This document shows positions 1 through 8,640 of a stretch of 64,000 nt of DNA, one piece after another; position 1 is the stretch's first letter; the number at the start of each line of letters is the position of its first letter. The notes under the pieces are model-generated. The model was not told where the DNA came from. It did no database searches and saw nothing but the letters and a program-made list of their open reading frames with translations. A program made the translations under genes and the position numbers. The stretch spans positions 1,054,001 to 1,118,000 of the forward strand of contig OZ238992.1 of assembly GCA_965183885.1 (NCBI GenBank), read 5' to 3'. The stretch is from UWMA-0277 sp965183885 (lineage in GTDB: Bacteria; Bacteroidota; Bacteroidia; Flavobacteriales; BACL11).

Positions 1-755
1 CAGTAAGCGGTATTATGGTTTGAAAAATACCCTTCTTTCCCAAAGTTAGATATCTCATAATGAATAAAGTTATGCTCCTTAGCCATAGCTGTTAATGTCT
101 TAAAATGAGCTACAGTTGTTTCTTCAGGTAAAGGTGTAATTTTTTGTTTCTTAATAAGATGAGCTAAGGCTGTTTTTGTTTCAACAGTTAGGGCATAAGC
201 AGAGAAATGCTGTATGTCTAAACTGAACATCTGCATTAAGTTCTTCTTCCATTTTTCAAGGTTTTGATTTGGTAAGCCATAAATTAAATCAATTGTAATA
301 TTCTTAAATCCATGCTTTTTAGCTAGGTTTATGCAGGTTACTGCTTCAGTGGCATTATGCGACCTATTCATAAAAATTAGGTCTTGTTCATCAAAAGATT
401 GTATTCCTATACTTAACCTGTTAATCCCAATTTCTTTTAGGTCAATTAATTTATCTTCATGAAGATCGTCAGGGTTACACTCTACTGTTATTTCAGCATC
501 TTCATCAACAGTAAAGTTATTGTTTATGGTACTGATGATTGCTTTTATTTCTTCTTTATTTAATAATGATGGTGTGCCTCCTCCAAAATAAATTGAGCTA
601 ATTGGAGTATCATTTAAGTAAGCTTGGCGCATCTCAATTTCAATATTGATGCTTTTTAGCATTTCTGCTTTGTCTTTTTGTGCAATTCTGAAATGAAAAT
701 TACAATAAGTACACTGCTGTTTACAGTAGGGAATATGAATATAAATGCTTGCCAA
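1..755 (-). CDS. hemW: HemW-like radical SAM protein (partial, C-terminus outside window)
   Basis: The minus strand encodes about 251 residues that run off the left edge of the window. The N-terminus carries the radical-SAM cluster motif CKQQCTYC (CxxxCxxC) directly after IYIHIPY, followed by a GGGTPS motif, both typical of HemW/HemN-family proteins. HemW is a haem chaperone related to oxygen-independent coproporphyrinogen oxidase. The family usually starts with Met-Ala-[SG]-Ile-Tyr-Ile-His; the only codon in that position is TTG (753-755), so I place a TTG start there. It is divergent from the porin gene at 841. HemN itself is less likely because the N-terminus is short and begins right at the cluster motif. 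Confidence 0.88.
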   Translation of the reverse strand, partial: MASIYIHIPYCKQQCTYCNFHFRIAQKDKAEMLKSINIEIEMRQAYLNDTPISSIYFGGGTPSLLNKEEIKAIISTINNNFTVDEDAEITVECNPDDLHEDKLIDLKEIGINRLSIGIQSFDEQDLIFMNRSHNATEAVTCINLAKKHGFKNITIDLIYGLPNQNLEKWKKNLMQMFSLDIQHFSAYALTVETKTALAHLIKKQKITPLPEETTVAHFKTLTAMAKEHNFIHYEISNFGKEGYFSNHNTAY

Positions 756-840
756 AATATTTCTTAATAAAAGTTTGGCTAATATAAAAAAGGATTTACT
801 TTTGTCACTATTAATAATAAGTCTAAATAAAAATAGTAAA

Positions 841-1998
841 ATGAAAAAAGCAATTGTATTTGGGATGTTAATCTCACTGTTAACTGGAGTTAAGGCACAA
901 AATAGTGCTGAAAAAATTATTGCAGGAAATAAAGGCTTGCATATTGGAGGTTATGCTCAGGTAGATTTTAATAAAACATTTAGTGAGGGAATTAATCATA
1001 ATGCGACACTTGATGTACACAGATTAGTAACCTTCTTTGGGTATAACTTTAACGAGAAAGCTTCATTTGTATCGGAAGTTGAATTTGAGCATGTAAGTGA
1101 GGTTTTTGTAGAGCAAGCATTTTTGGATTATAAGATAAAAAATAATTTATCGATTAATGCAGGTTTAATGCTTATCCCTATGGGAATTCAGAATTTATAT
1201 CATGAGCCAGCAACTTTTAATGGTGTTGAAAGAACTAATGTAGATAAGTATATTGTGCCTACTACATGGAGGGAAATAGGAATTGGAATTAGTGGTAGAA
1301 GCATTGCACACTCATTAAATTATCAGCTAATGTTAGTTAATGGATTAAACGGATATGCTGCTGGTGGTGTGTTTAGTGGAAAAAGTGGCTTAAGAAGTGG
1401 TAGGCAAAAAGGGGCAAAATCTTATATGACTGCTCCTGATTTTGCAGCTAGAGTTTCTTACTATGCTATTCCTGGTTTAAACCTTGGTTTATCTGCTTAT
1501 GCAGGGGCTTCGGAAAGTAAAGCTTATGATGGTTTAGATTTATCTGATGATGCAGCTGTTACTGCTGCTGACTCTACAATTATTGGAATGCAAATGATAG
1601 GTGTTGATGCTAGATACAATAAAGGGGCATTACAATTAAGAGGACAATATATCTTAGCTAATTTAACAAACACTAATCAGTATAATAGTATTACAGGAAA
1701 AGACTTAGGAAGTAAGCTAAGTGGTTATTATGCTGAGGCAGGTTATAATGTATTATCATTAACAAATAGTAAAGAAGAGTTAATTGCTTTTGCACGTTAT
1801 GAAAACTATAATACACATGCCGCAGTTGCTGAGGGGACTATACTTAATGATGCTTATAACAGAACTGATATTACTTTTGGTTTAGGGTATAAAGTAGCAA
1901 AAGGAGCGATGTTTAAAGCAGACTATCAGATAAAATCTAATGCTGGGCCAGATGAAAAAATAGGACAATTGAATTTTGGAACAGCAATTTGGTTCTAA
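841..1998 (+). CDS. Outer-membrane beta-barrel porin-like protein
   Basis: A 385-residue protein with a signal peptide (MKKAIVFGMLISLL, cleavage near VKAQ). Alternating hydrophobic strands fill the whole length and it ends in an aromatic-terminated strand (GTAIWF), as expected for an outer-membrane barrel. The HIGGYAQVDFN opening and the AFLDYKI...GLMLIPMGIQN stretch resemble the phosphate-selective porin O/P family of Bacteroidota. An in-frame start at 745 exists, but ATG 841 gives a clean signal peptide. The next gene begins 20 bases after the stop and is probably co-transcribed, which could link transport to an envelope flavoprotein. The substrate cannot be inferred. Confidence 0.8.
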   Translation: MKKAIVFGMLISLLTGVKAQNSAEKIIAGNKGLHIGGYAQVDFNKTFSEGINHNATLDVHRLVTFFGYNFNEKASFVSEVEFEHVSEVFVEQAFLDYKIKNNLSINAGLMLIPMGIQNLYHEPATFNGVERTNVDKYIVPTTWREIGIGISGRSIAHSLNYQLMLVNGLNGYAAGGVFSGKSGLRSGRQKGAKSYMTAPDFAARVSYYAIPGLNLGLSAYAGASESKAYDGLDLSDDAAVTAADSTIIGMQMIGVDARYNKGALQLRGQYILANLTNTNQYNSITGKDLGSKLSGYYAEAGYNVLSLTNSKEELIAFARYENYNTHAAVAEGTILNDAYNRTDITFGLGYKVAKGAMFKADYQIKSNAGPDEKIGQLNFGTAIWF

Positions 1999-2017
1999 AC
2001 AAAAAAGTTTTTGGTTA

Positions 2018-2530
2018 ATGCACTCTAAAAACAATATTAGTAAGGCAGCTACTTTAATAGTAGTTGCTTTGCTATTTTTCTCTTTTACCTCAACTTATGT
2101 ATTGAGTAGTAAGGATTGGAAAAAAATTAAGAAGAATACTGAACTTGCTTTTAATACTGAGGCTTTTAGTTTTTCTGAGATTAAAGCTATTCCAAAATCT
2201 AGTGCTACTTGTTTTTTTAAGATAGATGATTTAGGCTATTTAGCTTTTGATCAGGCACCTTCCAAATTTCATCAGTTTGAATATTATATTATTTATAATA
2301 CTAAAGCAGAGATATTAAAAGTAGCGGTGTTAAACTATAATGAAAATTATGGAGCCGAGATTTGTAATAAAAGATGGTTAAAGCAATTCTATAAGATTAA
2401 TACCAATTCCTTTTTCTCTTTTAATAATAGTGTTGATGGTATTTCAGGAGCAACACTCTCAGTACAGAGTATTAGCTCACATATTTGGAAAACAACAGAA
2501 AAGTTAGCAAACTATATTGAAAAAGAATAG
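2018..2530 (+). CDS. FMN-binding domain envelope protein
   Basis: The protein has 170 residues from ATG 2018; the open frame extends 5' to 1976 but would overlap the porin. Residues about 8-28 form one membrane/signal segment, followed by an exported domain ending with DGISGATLS. The S(T)GAT motif is where FMN is covalently attached to Thr by ApbE in the FMN_bind family (NqrC, RnfG and relatives). It follows the porin gene by 19 bases. No ApbE flavin transferase is seen in the window. Its final 60 bp plus the first bases after the stop recur downstream at 3201-3268, suggesting rearrangement at this gene end. Confidence 0.75.
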   Translation: MHSKNNISKAATLIVVALLFFSFTSTYVLSSKDWKKIKKNTELAFNTEAFSFSEIKAIPKSSATCFFKIDDLGYLAFDQAPSKFHQFEYYIIYNTKAEILKVAVLNYNENYGAEICNKRWLKQFYKINTNSFFSFNNSVDGISGATLSVQSISSHIWKTTEKLANYIEKE

Positions 2531-2538
2531 TTAACGGT
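2470..2538 (+). repeat. Direct repeat copy 1 (3' end of FMN-binding gene)
   Basis: This stretch covers the last codons of the FMN-binding gene, its TAG stop and TTAACGGT. It recurs at 3201-3268 in the same orientation with about five substitutions and one 1-base deletion. The two copies flank the pentapeptide-repeat gene. Confidence 0.9.
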
Positions 2539-2553
2539 TATGCACTATATCCC

Positions 2554-3141
2554 TTAATCATTATACTCTATATCTAATTGGTGTTTATATAACAGACCTT
2601 CAAGATTGAATCCTGAAAATTTAGCTTTTTTTAATTTATTAAATTCAGGGTCTATGGAGTAGTTAGTTGATGTTCTAAAATCTACCTTTTCCAGAATTGT
2701 ATTTGAAAATATTGCGCCAGATAAGTCACACTCAGTAAATATAGAAGCAGTTAAATTAACTTCAGAAAAATCAGTCTCTTTCAAAGAACATTTGATAAAA
2801 CTCGTTTTCTGTAATTTTGTACCAAAGAATGTACTGTAATTCAAATGACAATTATAAAAAGAAAAAGAGAACATAAATTTATTACATTCAGTAAAATCAA
2901 CACCTAGTATTTTACAATCTTTAAAGCTTGCATTTCTAAAACCAGCACCCTGAATTTTTGTCATTGAAAAATTGCAATTCTCAAAAGTACAATCTTCAAA
3001 ACCATTACCAATAAGGTCACTATTTGTGAAATTACATCCTTTAAATATACATGTATTAAATTCTCTATCCCTTAAAACCTTTTCTGTATAATCAACATTT
3101 GTAAAGGTTTTACTTTCGTGTACTTTTATTTCGTTTGTCAT
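2554..3141 (-). CDS. Pentapeptide-repeat protein, Qnr/McbG-like
   Basis: A 195-residue protein made almost entirely of A(D/N)LXX-type pentapeptides (for example CIFKGCNFTNSDL, CTFENCNF, ASFKDCKI, TDFSEVNL), which fold as a right-handed quadrilateral beta helix. The C-terminal part (YSIDPEFNKLKKAKFS) matches the tail common in Bacteroidota pentapeptide proteins related to the quinolone-protection group. Its length is close to that of Qnr proteins (about 215). Family members can protect DNA gyrase by mimicking DNA, but resistance cannot be concluded from sequence alone. The gene lies between two copies of the 3' end of the neighbouring FMN-binding gene, so it looks like an insertion. Confidence 0.85.
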   Translation of the reverse strand: MTNEIKVHESKTFTNVDYTEKVLRDREFNTCIFKGCNFTNSDLIGNGFEDCTFENCNFSMTKIQGAGFRNASFKDCKILGVDFTECNKFMFSFSFYNCHLNYSTFFGTKLQKTSFIKCSLKETDFSEVNLTASIFTECDLSGAIFSNTILEKVDFRTSTNYSIDPEFNKLKKAKFSGFNLEGLLYKHQLDIEYND

Positions 3142-3200
3142 TAAGTATATTTTTTTATTTCTCTGTTCTTATCGTAAGGAAAAATTATAAGCTGTTATCT

Positions 3201-3268
3201 ATCAGTTCACATATTTGGAAAACAACAGAAAAGTTAGAAAACTACCTTGAGAAAGAATAGTTAACGGT
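3201..3268 (+). repeat. Direct repeat copy 2 (displaced FMN-gene 3' end)
   Basis: A near-copy of 2470-2538: it contains CATATTTGGAAAACAACAGA followed by a divergent end and AATAGTTAACGG. A one-base deletion after GTTAG breaks the original reading frame, and there is no FMN_bind coding sequence upstream of it, so it is a remnant and not a second gene. Confidence 0.9.
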
Positions 3269-3312
3269 GAGTATAAAGGGCGTTTTAATGTCTTTTATAC
3301 ATTGTTATGAGC
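3265..3312 (-). repeat. Candidate integron attC site at the end of the hydrolase gene
   Basis: On the minus strand, GCTCATAAC overlaps the TAA stop of the hydrolase. After a 3-base spacer comes GTATAAA, then about 16 bases, the complementary TTTATAC, a 5-base spacer and a G^TT core. The start of the same gene unit (4380-4372 on the minus strand) reads GTTATGAGC. If the segment 3265-4379 is circularised, the ends rejoin to R''=GCTCATAAC and R'=GTTATGAGC, perfectly complementary, with nested L''/L' arms, in a site of about 56 bases. This is the architecture of integron attC sites. No integron integrase is present in the window. Confidence 0.5.
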
Positions 3313-4342
3313 TTTTTTGCTTCTTCAGTATTTTAACAATTCTATTATTTATGATTTCTGACAAGTTCCAATTGTACAGTTTAGGATCAGTTGTACTGTA
3401 GAACTCAATAACAACAGCATCAAGGTCTTTGTGGTATTTTGCAAAACTTTGGTATCCCGGAACCCAACCTGAATGTTCATACTCATAAATGGAAGCATAT
3501 ATTTCCTGTTCTCCCGGTTCAAACAATGATCCATCGTTCAATGCCCTTAGGAAAGTACCCGCGTCTTCTGCTGTGGCTAACATGCCATGTTCGTCTGCCT
3601 TTAAATCAAAGGGATGTCCTACATGGTAGCCACTCATCACATCCTCTATATTCACTTCATTTAGCGAACCGAAGGTATTGTTAAGATTTAGCGGGATTAG
3701 AATTTCTTCCCGAATGAACTGAAAGTTACCATAACCCAGTACATCATCCATTACCTTATTGATTAAAAGGTAATTCGTATTACAATATTCATAGTCTTCA
3801 CCTGGTTCAAAGTTGGCCGACTTGTCCAGAATCAATGCAAGACTTTCTTCATAGGTCTCTGTTGGAGCTGCCCAAAAATTCGGGGCGTTTGTAAAATTGG
3901 GAATGCCACTTCTATGCTGTATCATCAACCTCAAAGTGATTTTGTCTGAGTTTTCGATTCTTCCCACAAGTTCCGGTAAATAATCAGCGATTGTTTTATC
4001 TAGAGAAAGCAGTCCATCACTTACCAATTTGGTGACAGCCACGGCATCATATAGCTTGCTAATGCTTGCAAGCTTAAATAGTGCGTGAGGTTTGGCAGGT
4101 ATCTTAGATTCTCGATCATGCCAACCGGAAACAAAATACTGAGGTGGTTGACCAGCTTGGTCTACATAGACAATCATTCCGTCAAATCCATGACCAATGG
4201 CTTCATCTACTTGTTCTTGAATCGTATCCGGTAACGGAAGTATCCATGCCTTTACCAATAGCCATGGTACAAAGTACAAGGAGGATATAGATGCAACTAT
4301 AAACGCTATCCTCAGAATTCGTTTTGTTTTTTTCTTCGTCAT
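3305..4342 (-). CDS. Serine beta-lactamase-family (class C-like) hydrolase
   Basis: A 345-residue protein of the serine beta-lactamase/penicillin-binding fold (PF00144). Residues about 10-32 form an N-terminal membrane anchor. The three active-site elements are visible: SISK (SxxK, residues 93-96), YCN (YxN, 186-188) and HSG in the KTG position near 287. The family includes class C beta-lactamases, DD-peptidases and esterases; with HSG the function is open. The gene appears clearly less AT-rich than its neighbours, and it sits inside attC-like ends (3265-3312 and 4372-4380), so it is probably acquired as a cassette. It has no co-directional partner except the pentapeptide gene downstream. Confidence 0.82.
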   Translation of the reverse strand: MTKKKTKRILRIAFIVASISSLYFVPWLLVKAWILPLPDTIQEQVDEAIGHGFDGMIVYVDQAGQPPQYFVSGWHDRESKIPAKPHALFKLASISKLYDAVAVTKLVSDGLLSLDKTIADYLPELVGRIENSDKITLRLMIQHRSGIPNFTNAPNFWAAPTETYEESLALILDKSANFEPGEDYEYCNTNYLLINKVMDDVLGYGNFQFIREEILIPLNLNNTFGSLNEVNIEDVMSGYHVGHPFDLKADEHGMLATAEDAGTFLRALNDGSLFEPGEQEIYASIYEYEHSGWVPGYQSFAKYHKDLDAVVIEFYSTTDPKLYNWNLSEIINNRIVKILKKQKSS

Positions 4343-4371
4343 ACTGTTTCAGGATGGTACACTTTAAAATT

Positions 4372-4380
4372 GCTCATAAC
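4372..4380 (+). repeat. Inverted-repeat end of the hydrolase cassette
   Basis: GCTCATAAC is the exact reverse complement of GTTATGAGC at 3304-3312, so the hydrolase gene is enclosed between 9-base inverted ends (12 bases counting the adjacent AAT/ATT). It is the expected upstream half-site of the proposed cassette. Confidence 0.6.
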
Positions 4381-4492
4381 AATTGGTTATGTGCAGCTAG
4401 GTTAATTATAGCAAATAACCTTGCTAATTTTTTGCTTATAGGAAGTTTGTCTATTTTATGTTTAGTGTATAGTTTTTAAGGTTATATGCTAG

Positions 4493-7400
4493 TTATTTAA
4501 ATAGCAAGTGAGTATTCTCAGCATCGTTAACTTTAGTTACAAACTTCTTAAATTCTTCAAATTCATTTGGCTGAATATTAACTCTATTTACATTATAAGA
4601 ACGTTTAATATTCATCTTTTGGTCGCTAACTTTCTCAAATTCTATATTATATGTAGATCCATTATATTCTGTATAAATATTTTCTGGAACTTCAACAAAA
4701 GAATTTGTATTTGCTAATTCTACTTGTATAGACTCTTCATACCTATCGGTATTTTCATAACTAATAAAATCGAATTCTAGTTCACGTTTACTGTCCTCAA
4801 AAATATTCATTGTTACTAAAATATCTGAGAACGGAATTTTAAAAGTCTTTAATGACCCTAAATTTAAGATATCGTTATCAACAGTATAAGAATAACTATA
4901 TAGAGCAGAGTCTTCACGTAGCTTTAGTTTATTAAAGTCAATTGAATTAATTGATACTAATGATTTGAAATCATTAGATATAGAGCTTTTTAACTTATCA
5001 ATTCTAGATACTTCATCAATATCATAATAAGAGTCATACATTGATGCAGCTTTAATACCTGTTTTGATATTTGATTTTTCAATTTCCATTTTTAAATCTT
5101 CACCAATTTTTAGTTTTGATTTTCGTACTATTTGGTTTTTATAATTTGGATTTATTTTTAAGTGTTCTAGTTTAGTTTCTTCAGGAATATGATCGATAGG
5201 GATTTCTAATATTGCTGCTCCATTATGGTAATTATATAAATGACCATAAGGTAGGTTTCTATCGGTTAATTCAAGATATTTATGCTCATCCTTTAAATAA
5301 ATTTTTACAATACAGTGATTAAAATTAAGTGAAGGAAGTAGAATATCTTTTTTACCGTTATTGCTGGTATTTATTAGGACAAGATTAGCTTTTAAGCCAG
5401 CAGCTCTTGCTAAAGAAACAAAAAGCGTTGATACATCTTTACAGTCACCAAGTCTGGTATGATAAACTGTTGATGCTTTTTGAGGAATATGACCACTTTG
5501 TCTGAAGTCTATTGAACTGTATTGAATATTTTTAATTACAAAATTATATATCGTTTGAAACTTCTCATCATCAGAGAGGTTTTTTCCATCAAATAATTCT
5601 TTTGCAATTTGTTTAATTGTAAAGTCAGGATTTGCTTGAAATCCTGATAAATCACTATACCATTGAACAATTTCTCTCCATGAATGGTCAAGGGAAACAT
5701 GAATTTTTTGAGAAACATCGCTAAAGGGTAGTGAGTTAACCTCATATTTAATTGTAGCAGGAGAATCTTTTTTCCATTGGTATTTAGTGAACCCTTCTTT
5801 TTTAGATGTTTTAGGGCTGCAAGCGTTAAAGGTAACGGTGTCAATAAGTTTTAAGTTGTTTTCAAGGTATAGGTTGTATTCTGTCATATAGGTTGGTGAA
5901 TATGAGTTTAAAGAATAACTATCACTTATAAACATTGCTGATTTTCCACCATTAGTTTGCTTTTCTGAATAATCGACATAAATATAATCTCCTAATTCTA
6001 GGTTTGTAAATACAACATCATTACCATCTCTTTCTGCAGGAATTTTATTGCCGTTTTTCTTTATTACCTCAACTTTATTAATGTGTACTTCCATATTTGC
6101 AGAAGGAGAAAGATTAATTTTCTGCCACTCCTTTATTGCATTTTCATCGTTAATATTTATTATGTAACGATATACTTTAGCGTTTGCTTTAGAGTTGTAA
6201 ACAAATAGATGATTACTGTTTAGAACAATATCGTATGATTCTTTAGTTTCTGGAGTAAAATTCTTTTCATAATCTTTTATTAAATCAGAAACCTCTAAGC
6301 TAGGAACAAGATCTAGAGCTTTTGTTAGGCCTTTTAGCTCTCTAATACTTTCATTTATTGAGAATGAAAATGGAAAGTAATTTAGAGCTTCTTCATAATA
6401 AGAAATAGCTACTTTCTTATTGTCTAGAAAGGTATTTAAAACTGCTAAGTCATTAAGAGTGTTATAGTCAGAAGGTCTACTTTTAATAAGTGTTTTGCAC
6501 AGTTCAATAGCCTCAGTATATTCTGAAAGTCTTGATAAAAGGTTTACAATATTTCTATATGATTGAATGCTGTAAGGAATAAGGTTTATATTTTTTTGTA
6601 GTAATATTAAAGCTGAGTCCATTTTCCCCTCAGATATATAATTGCTTGTTAATTCAGAAACAACATCATAAGCATAATTCTCTTCAAGGTATTTTTCTAA
6701 AATTCTGTTTGCTTCCTCAGGGTTAGAATAATGAGATTTTTCTATAGAATATTGGTTTACTACAGCTGTATAGTCATTTGGGTACTTATGATAAATACTA
6801 TCATATAGTGATAATAGTTTATCATTATTGTTTTCTAAATCTAATATGCTTAGGGCAAATGATAACTCTTTATATGTATCAGGATATTTTGAAAGGTAGA
6901 TGTCAATATATTCTATAGCCTTATTTTTATTCTCAGCCTCTATATATTCATCAATTTTATTTTCAAGTATATTAATATCATGAGGGTAGTCCTTTGCAAA
7001 TAATTCGTAAAATTTGCTTTGATTGGTATTGTCACCAGCTTTACTATAGTGTAATATTAGGCTTCTGAGAACAAAGAAATTTTTAGGTTCTTTTTCATAG
7101 GCAGATAATAGTATTGCCTCAGCTTTATTAAGTTCATTAGAACGTTTATAGGCCATTGCTAATAAGATTTCATACAGTACATCATCTTTAGCTTTTTCTT
7201 CTAGCTCTGTAATAGCAAAGTATGGGATTCTTTCAGCTTTAGATATCCCTTTTTGATATTCTTGAGTTTCGTTTGATCTGGTCAATGATAAGGGATTATG
7301 AAGAGGATCAGTTATTCTCATTGTAAAACTTGGGTTATCTTCATTATAGTCTCCTAATTGGACTAGTATTCTGTTAAAACCTTTATTTAATGTACAATTA

Positions 7401-8236
7401 AACCTAAAATAATCCATCTCAGTTCCTCTAAGATCAGGGTTTCTGTAAATTAAAGAATCATTTATCCAGACTTTTAATGAGCCAGAATATCCAAACTTTA
7501 AAATAACCTCTTTTTCGTCTGGAGATTCTACAAAAGTTTGTGCATAAATAATACTATTACTACTTAAGAAATAGGTGCCTTGGAAGGTATATCCATCTTC
7601 ACTTCTTAATGGAGGTTCAAACCAAGTAATTTCTCCTCCATATTTAGAATCAAATTTTGCAGAAGATTCTGAATTTGAGATAACATTAAAATCTTTATCA
7701 TAACCACTATTTACAACATTATCAAAAGGACCTAACATCATCCAGCTATCAATATTTTTAATTTTGTTGACATGCTTTGCAGCATTAGCTTTATCAAACG
7801 ACATCACATAATGAGAACTTAGCCTGTATTCTGTTGCGGCATCAAGCTTCCCAATATTTCTGTCATCCATTGCTATTTTCTTCAATAAATCTAGTTGATG
7901 TGGCTCTTTCTTACCTGCTTCTCCAATTACACCATCTTCAAACCACATTGAGTATAATTCAGGGTATGGGTTTGAAGAATTATCAAAAAACTCATTAAAT
8001 CGTTTTGAGGCTTCTTTTTCTTTTCCTAGTTGTGATTCTAATAATGTTAGGCATAAGAGTGATTTTTCTTTTAATACAGGATCTTTTAATGCAGATTCAA
8101 AATAATTAATAGCCTTTTCAATCTTTGTTTCATTTAATGCTTCCCAAGCTTTGTCATATTTATTTTGCCCATAAGCTGTATTAGAATAAATTAGGAGTAG
8201 CAATAGTATTCTTAATGTTTTATTTAAAAAAGACAT
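4493..8236 (-). CDS. Exported TPR / DUF3857 / transglutaminase-like protein
   Basis: About 1,247 residues with a signal peptide (MSFLNKTLRILLLLLIYSNTAYGQ region; an upstream in-frame ATG at 8269 would add 11 residues). Order: N-terminal helical TPR-like region, a beta-rich sensor-like segment (about 190-320), a long block of TPR-type repeats (about 350-640), a DUF3857-type beta domain, then a transglutaminase-like domain. That domain has GDCKDVSTLF (Cys), FNHCIVKIY (His) and LELTDR (Asp), followed by a C-terminal beta domain. DUF3857 plus transglutaminase is a common Bacteroidota envelope architecture of unknown substrate. It is monocistronic. Confidence 0.8.
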   Translation of the reverse strand: MSFLNKTLRILLLLLIYSNTAYGQNKYDKAWEALNETKIEKAINYFESALKDPVLKEKSLLCLTLLESQLGKEKEASKRFNEFFDNSSNPYPELYSMWFEDGVIGEAGKKEPHQLDLLKKIAMDDRNIGKLDAATEYRLSSHYVMSFDKANAAKHVNKIKNIDSWMMLGPFDNVVNSGYDKDFNVISNSESSAKFDSKYGGEITWFEPPLRSEDGYTFQGTYFLSSNSIIYAQTFVESPDEKEVILKFGYSGSLKVWINDSLIYRNPDLRGTEMDYFRFNCTLNKGFNRILVQLGDYNEDNPSFTMRITDPLHNPLSLTRSNETQEYQKGISKAERIPYFAITELEEKAKDDVLYEILLAMAYKRSNELNKAEAILLSAYEKEPKNFFVLRSLILHYSKAGDNTNQSKFYELFAKDYPHDINILENKIDEYIEAENKNKAIEYIDIYLSKYPDTYKELSFALSILDLENNNDKLLSLYDSIYHKYPNDYTAVVNQYSIEKSHYSNPEEANRILEKYLEENYAYDVVSELTSNYISEGKMDSALILLQKNINLIPYSIQSYRNIVNLLSRLSEYTEAIELCKTLIKSRPSDYNTLNDLAVLNTFLDNKKVAISYYEEALNYFPFSFSINESIRELKGLTKALDLVPSLEVSDLIKDYEKNFTPETKESYDIVLNSNHLFVYNSKANAKVYRYIININDENAIKEWQKINLSPSANMEVHINKVEVIKKNGNKIPAERDGNDVVFTNLELGDYIYVDYSEKQTNGGKSAMFISDSYSLNSYSPTYMTEYNLYLENNLKLIDTVTFNACSPKTSKKEGFTKYQWKKDSPATIKYEVNSLPFSDVSQKIHVSLDHSWREIVQWYSDLSGFQANPDFTIKQIAKELFDGKNLSDDEKFQTIYNFVIKNIQYSSIDFRQSGHIPQKASTVYHTRLGDCKDVSTLFVSLARAAGLKANLVLINTSNNGKKDILLPSLNFNHCIVKIYLKDEHKYLELTDRNLPYGHLYNYHNGAAILEIPIDHIPEETKLEHLKINPNYKNQIVRKSKLKIGEDLKMEIEKSNIKTGIKAASMYDSYYDIDEVSRIDKLKSSISNDFKSLVSINSIDFNKLKLREDSALYSYSYTVDNDILNLGSLKTFKIPFSDILVTMNIFEDSKRELEFDFISYENTDRYEESIQVELANTNSFVEVPENIYTEYNGSTYNIEFEKVSDQKMNIKRSYNVNRVNIQPNEFEEFKKFVTKVNDAENTHLLFK

Positions 8237-8269
8237 TTTTTTAGAGTTTATTATATTGTATAATTTCAT

Positions 8270-8640
8270 AGAGTAATATTATATTTTGTGAAGTCTTTAA
8301 TTAAAGTTAATCACGTTGTGCTTGTATGTTCTTAAAGGGGTTAATTTTATTTCTAGGTGTGAAGGTTTACTAATGTAGTATAGTCAGAATTATTATCTTC
8401 TTTTATTGATTGTTGTATGTAGATTAGTAATTTTTTTATATTTGATTCAATCTGTTTTATAGGGTCATATTATAATAACACTTGCAAGTATAATAAATAA
8501 TATTTGTTTTAAATAATTAATAAGAAGGTGTTTCAGGTAATAAATATTAAGTTAATAATATATAGTTTGATAAGAAAAAAAATATAAAAATGAAACAGGA
8601 TTAAGTTTTGAATCCATCTTTATTTACTACTTTTGATGTT
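8270..8640. other. Intergenic region between divergent genes, no gene recognised
   Basis: A very AT-rich stretch of about 370 bases between the DUF3857 gene (minus) and msrBA (plus). It must hold both promoters, but I could not identify a convincing TTG-N22-TAnnTTTG pair. No RNA gene or repeat was seen. Confidence 0.5.

Noticed and set aside
3201..3268. Second FMN-binding gene
   Set aside because: Only about 60 bases of the gene end are present, with a frame-breaking deletion, and no upstream coding sequence.
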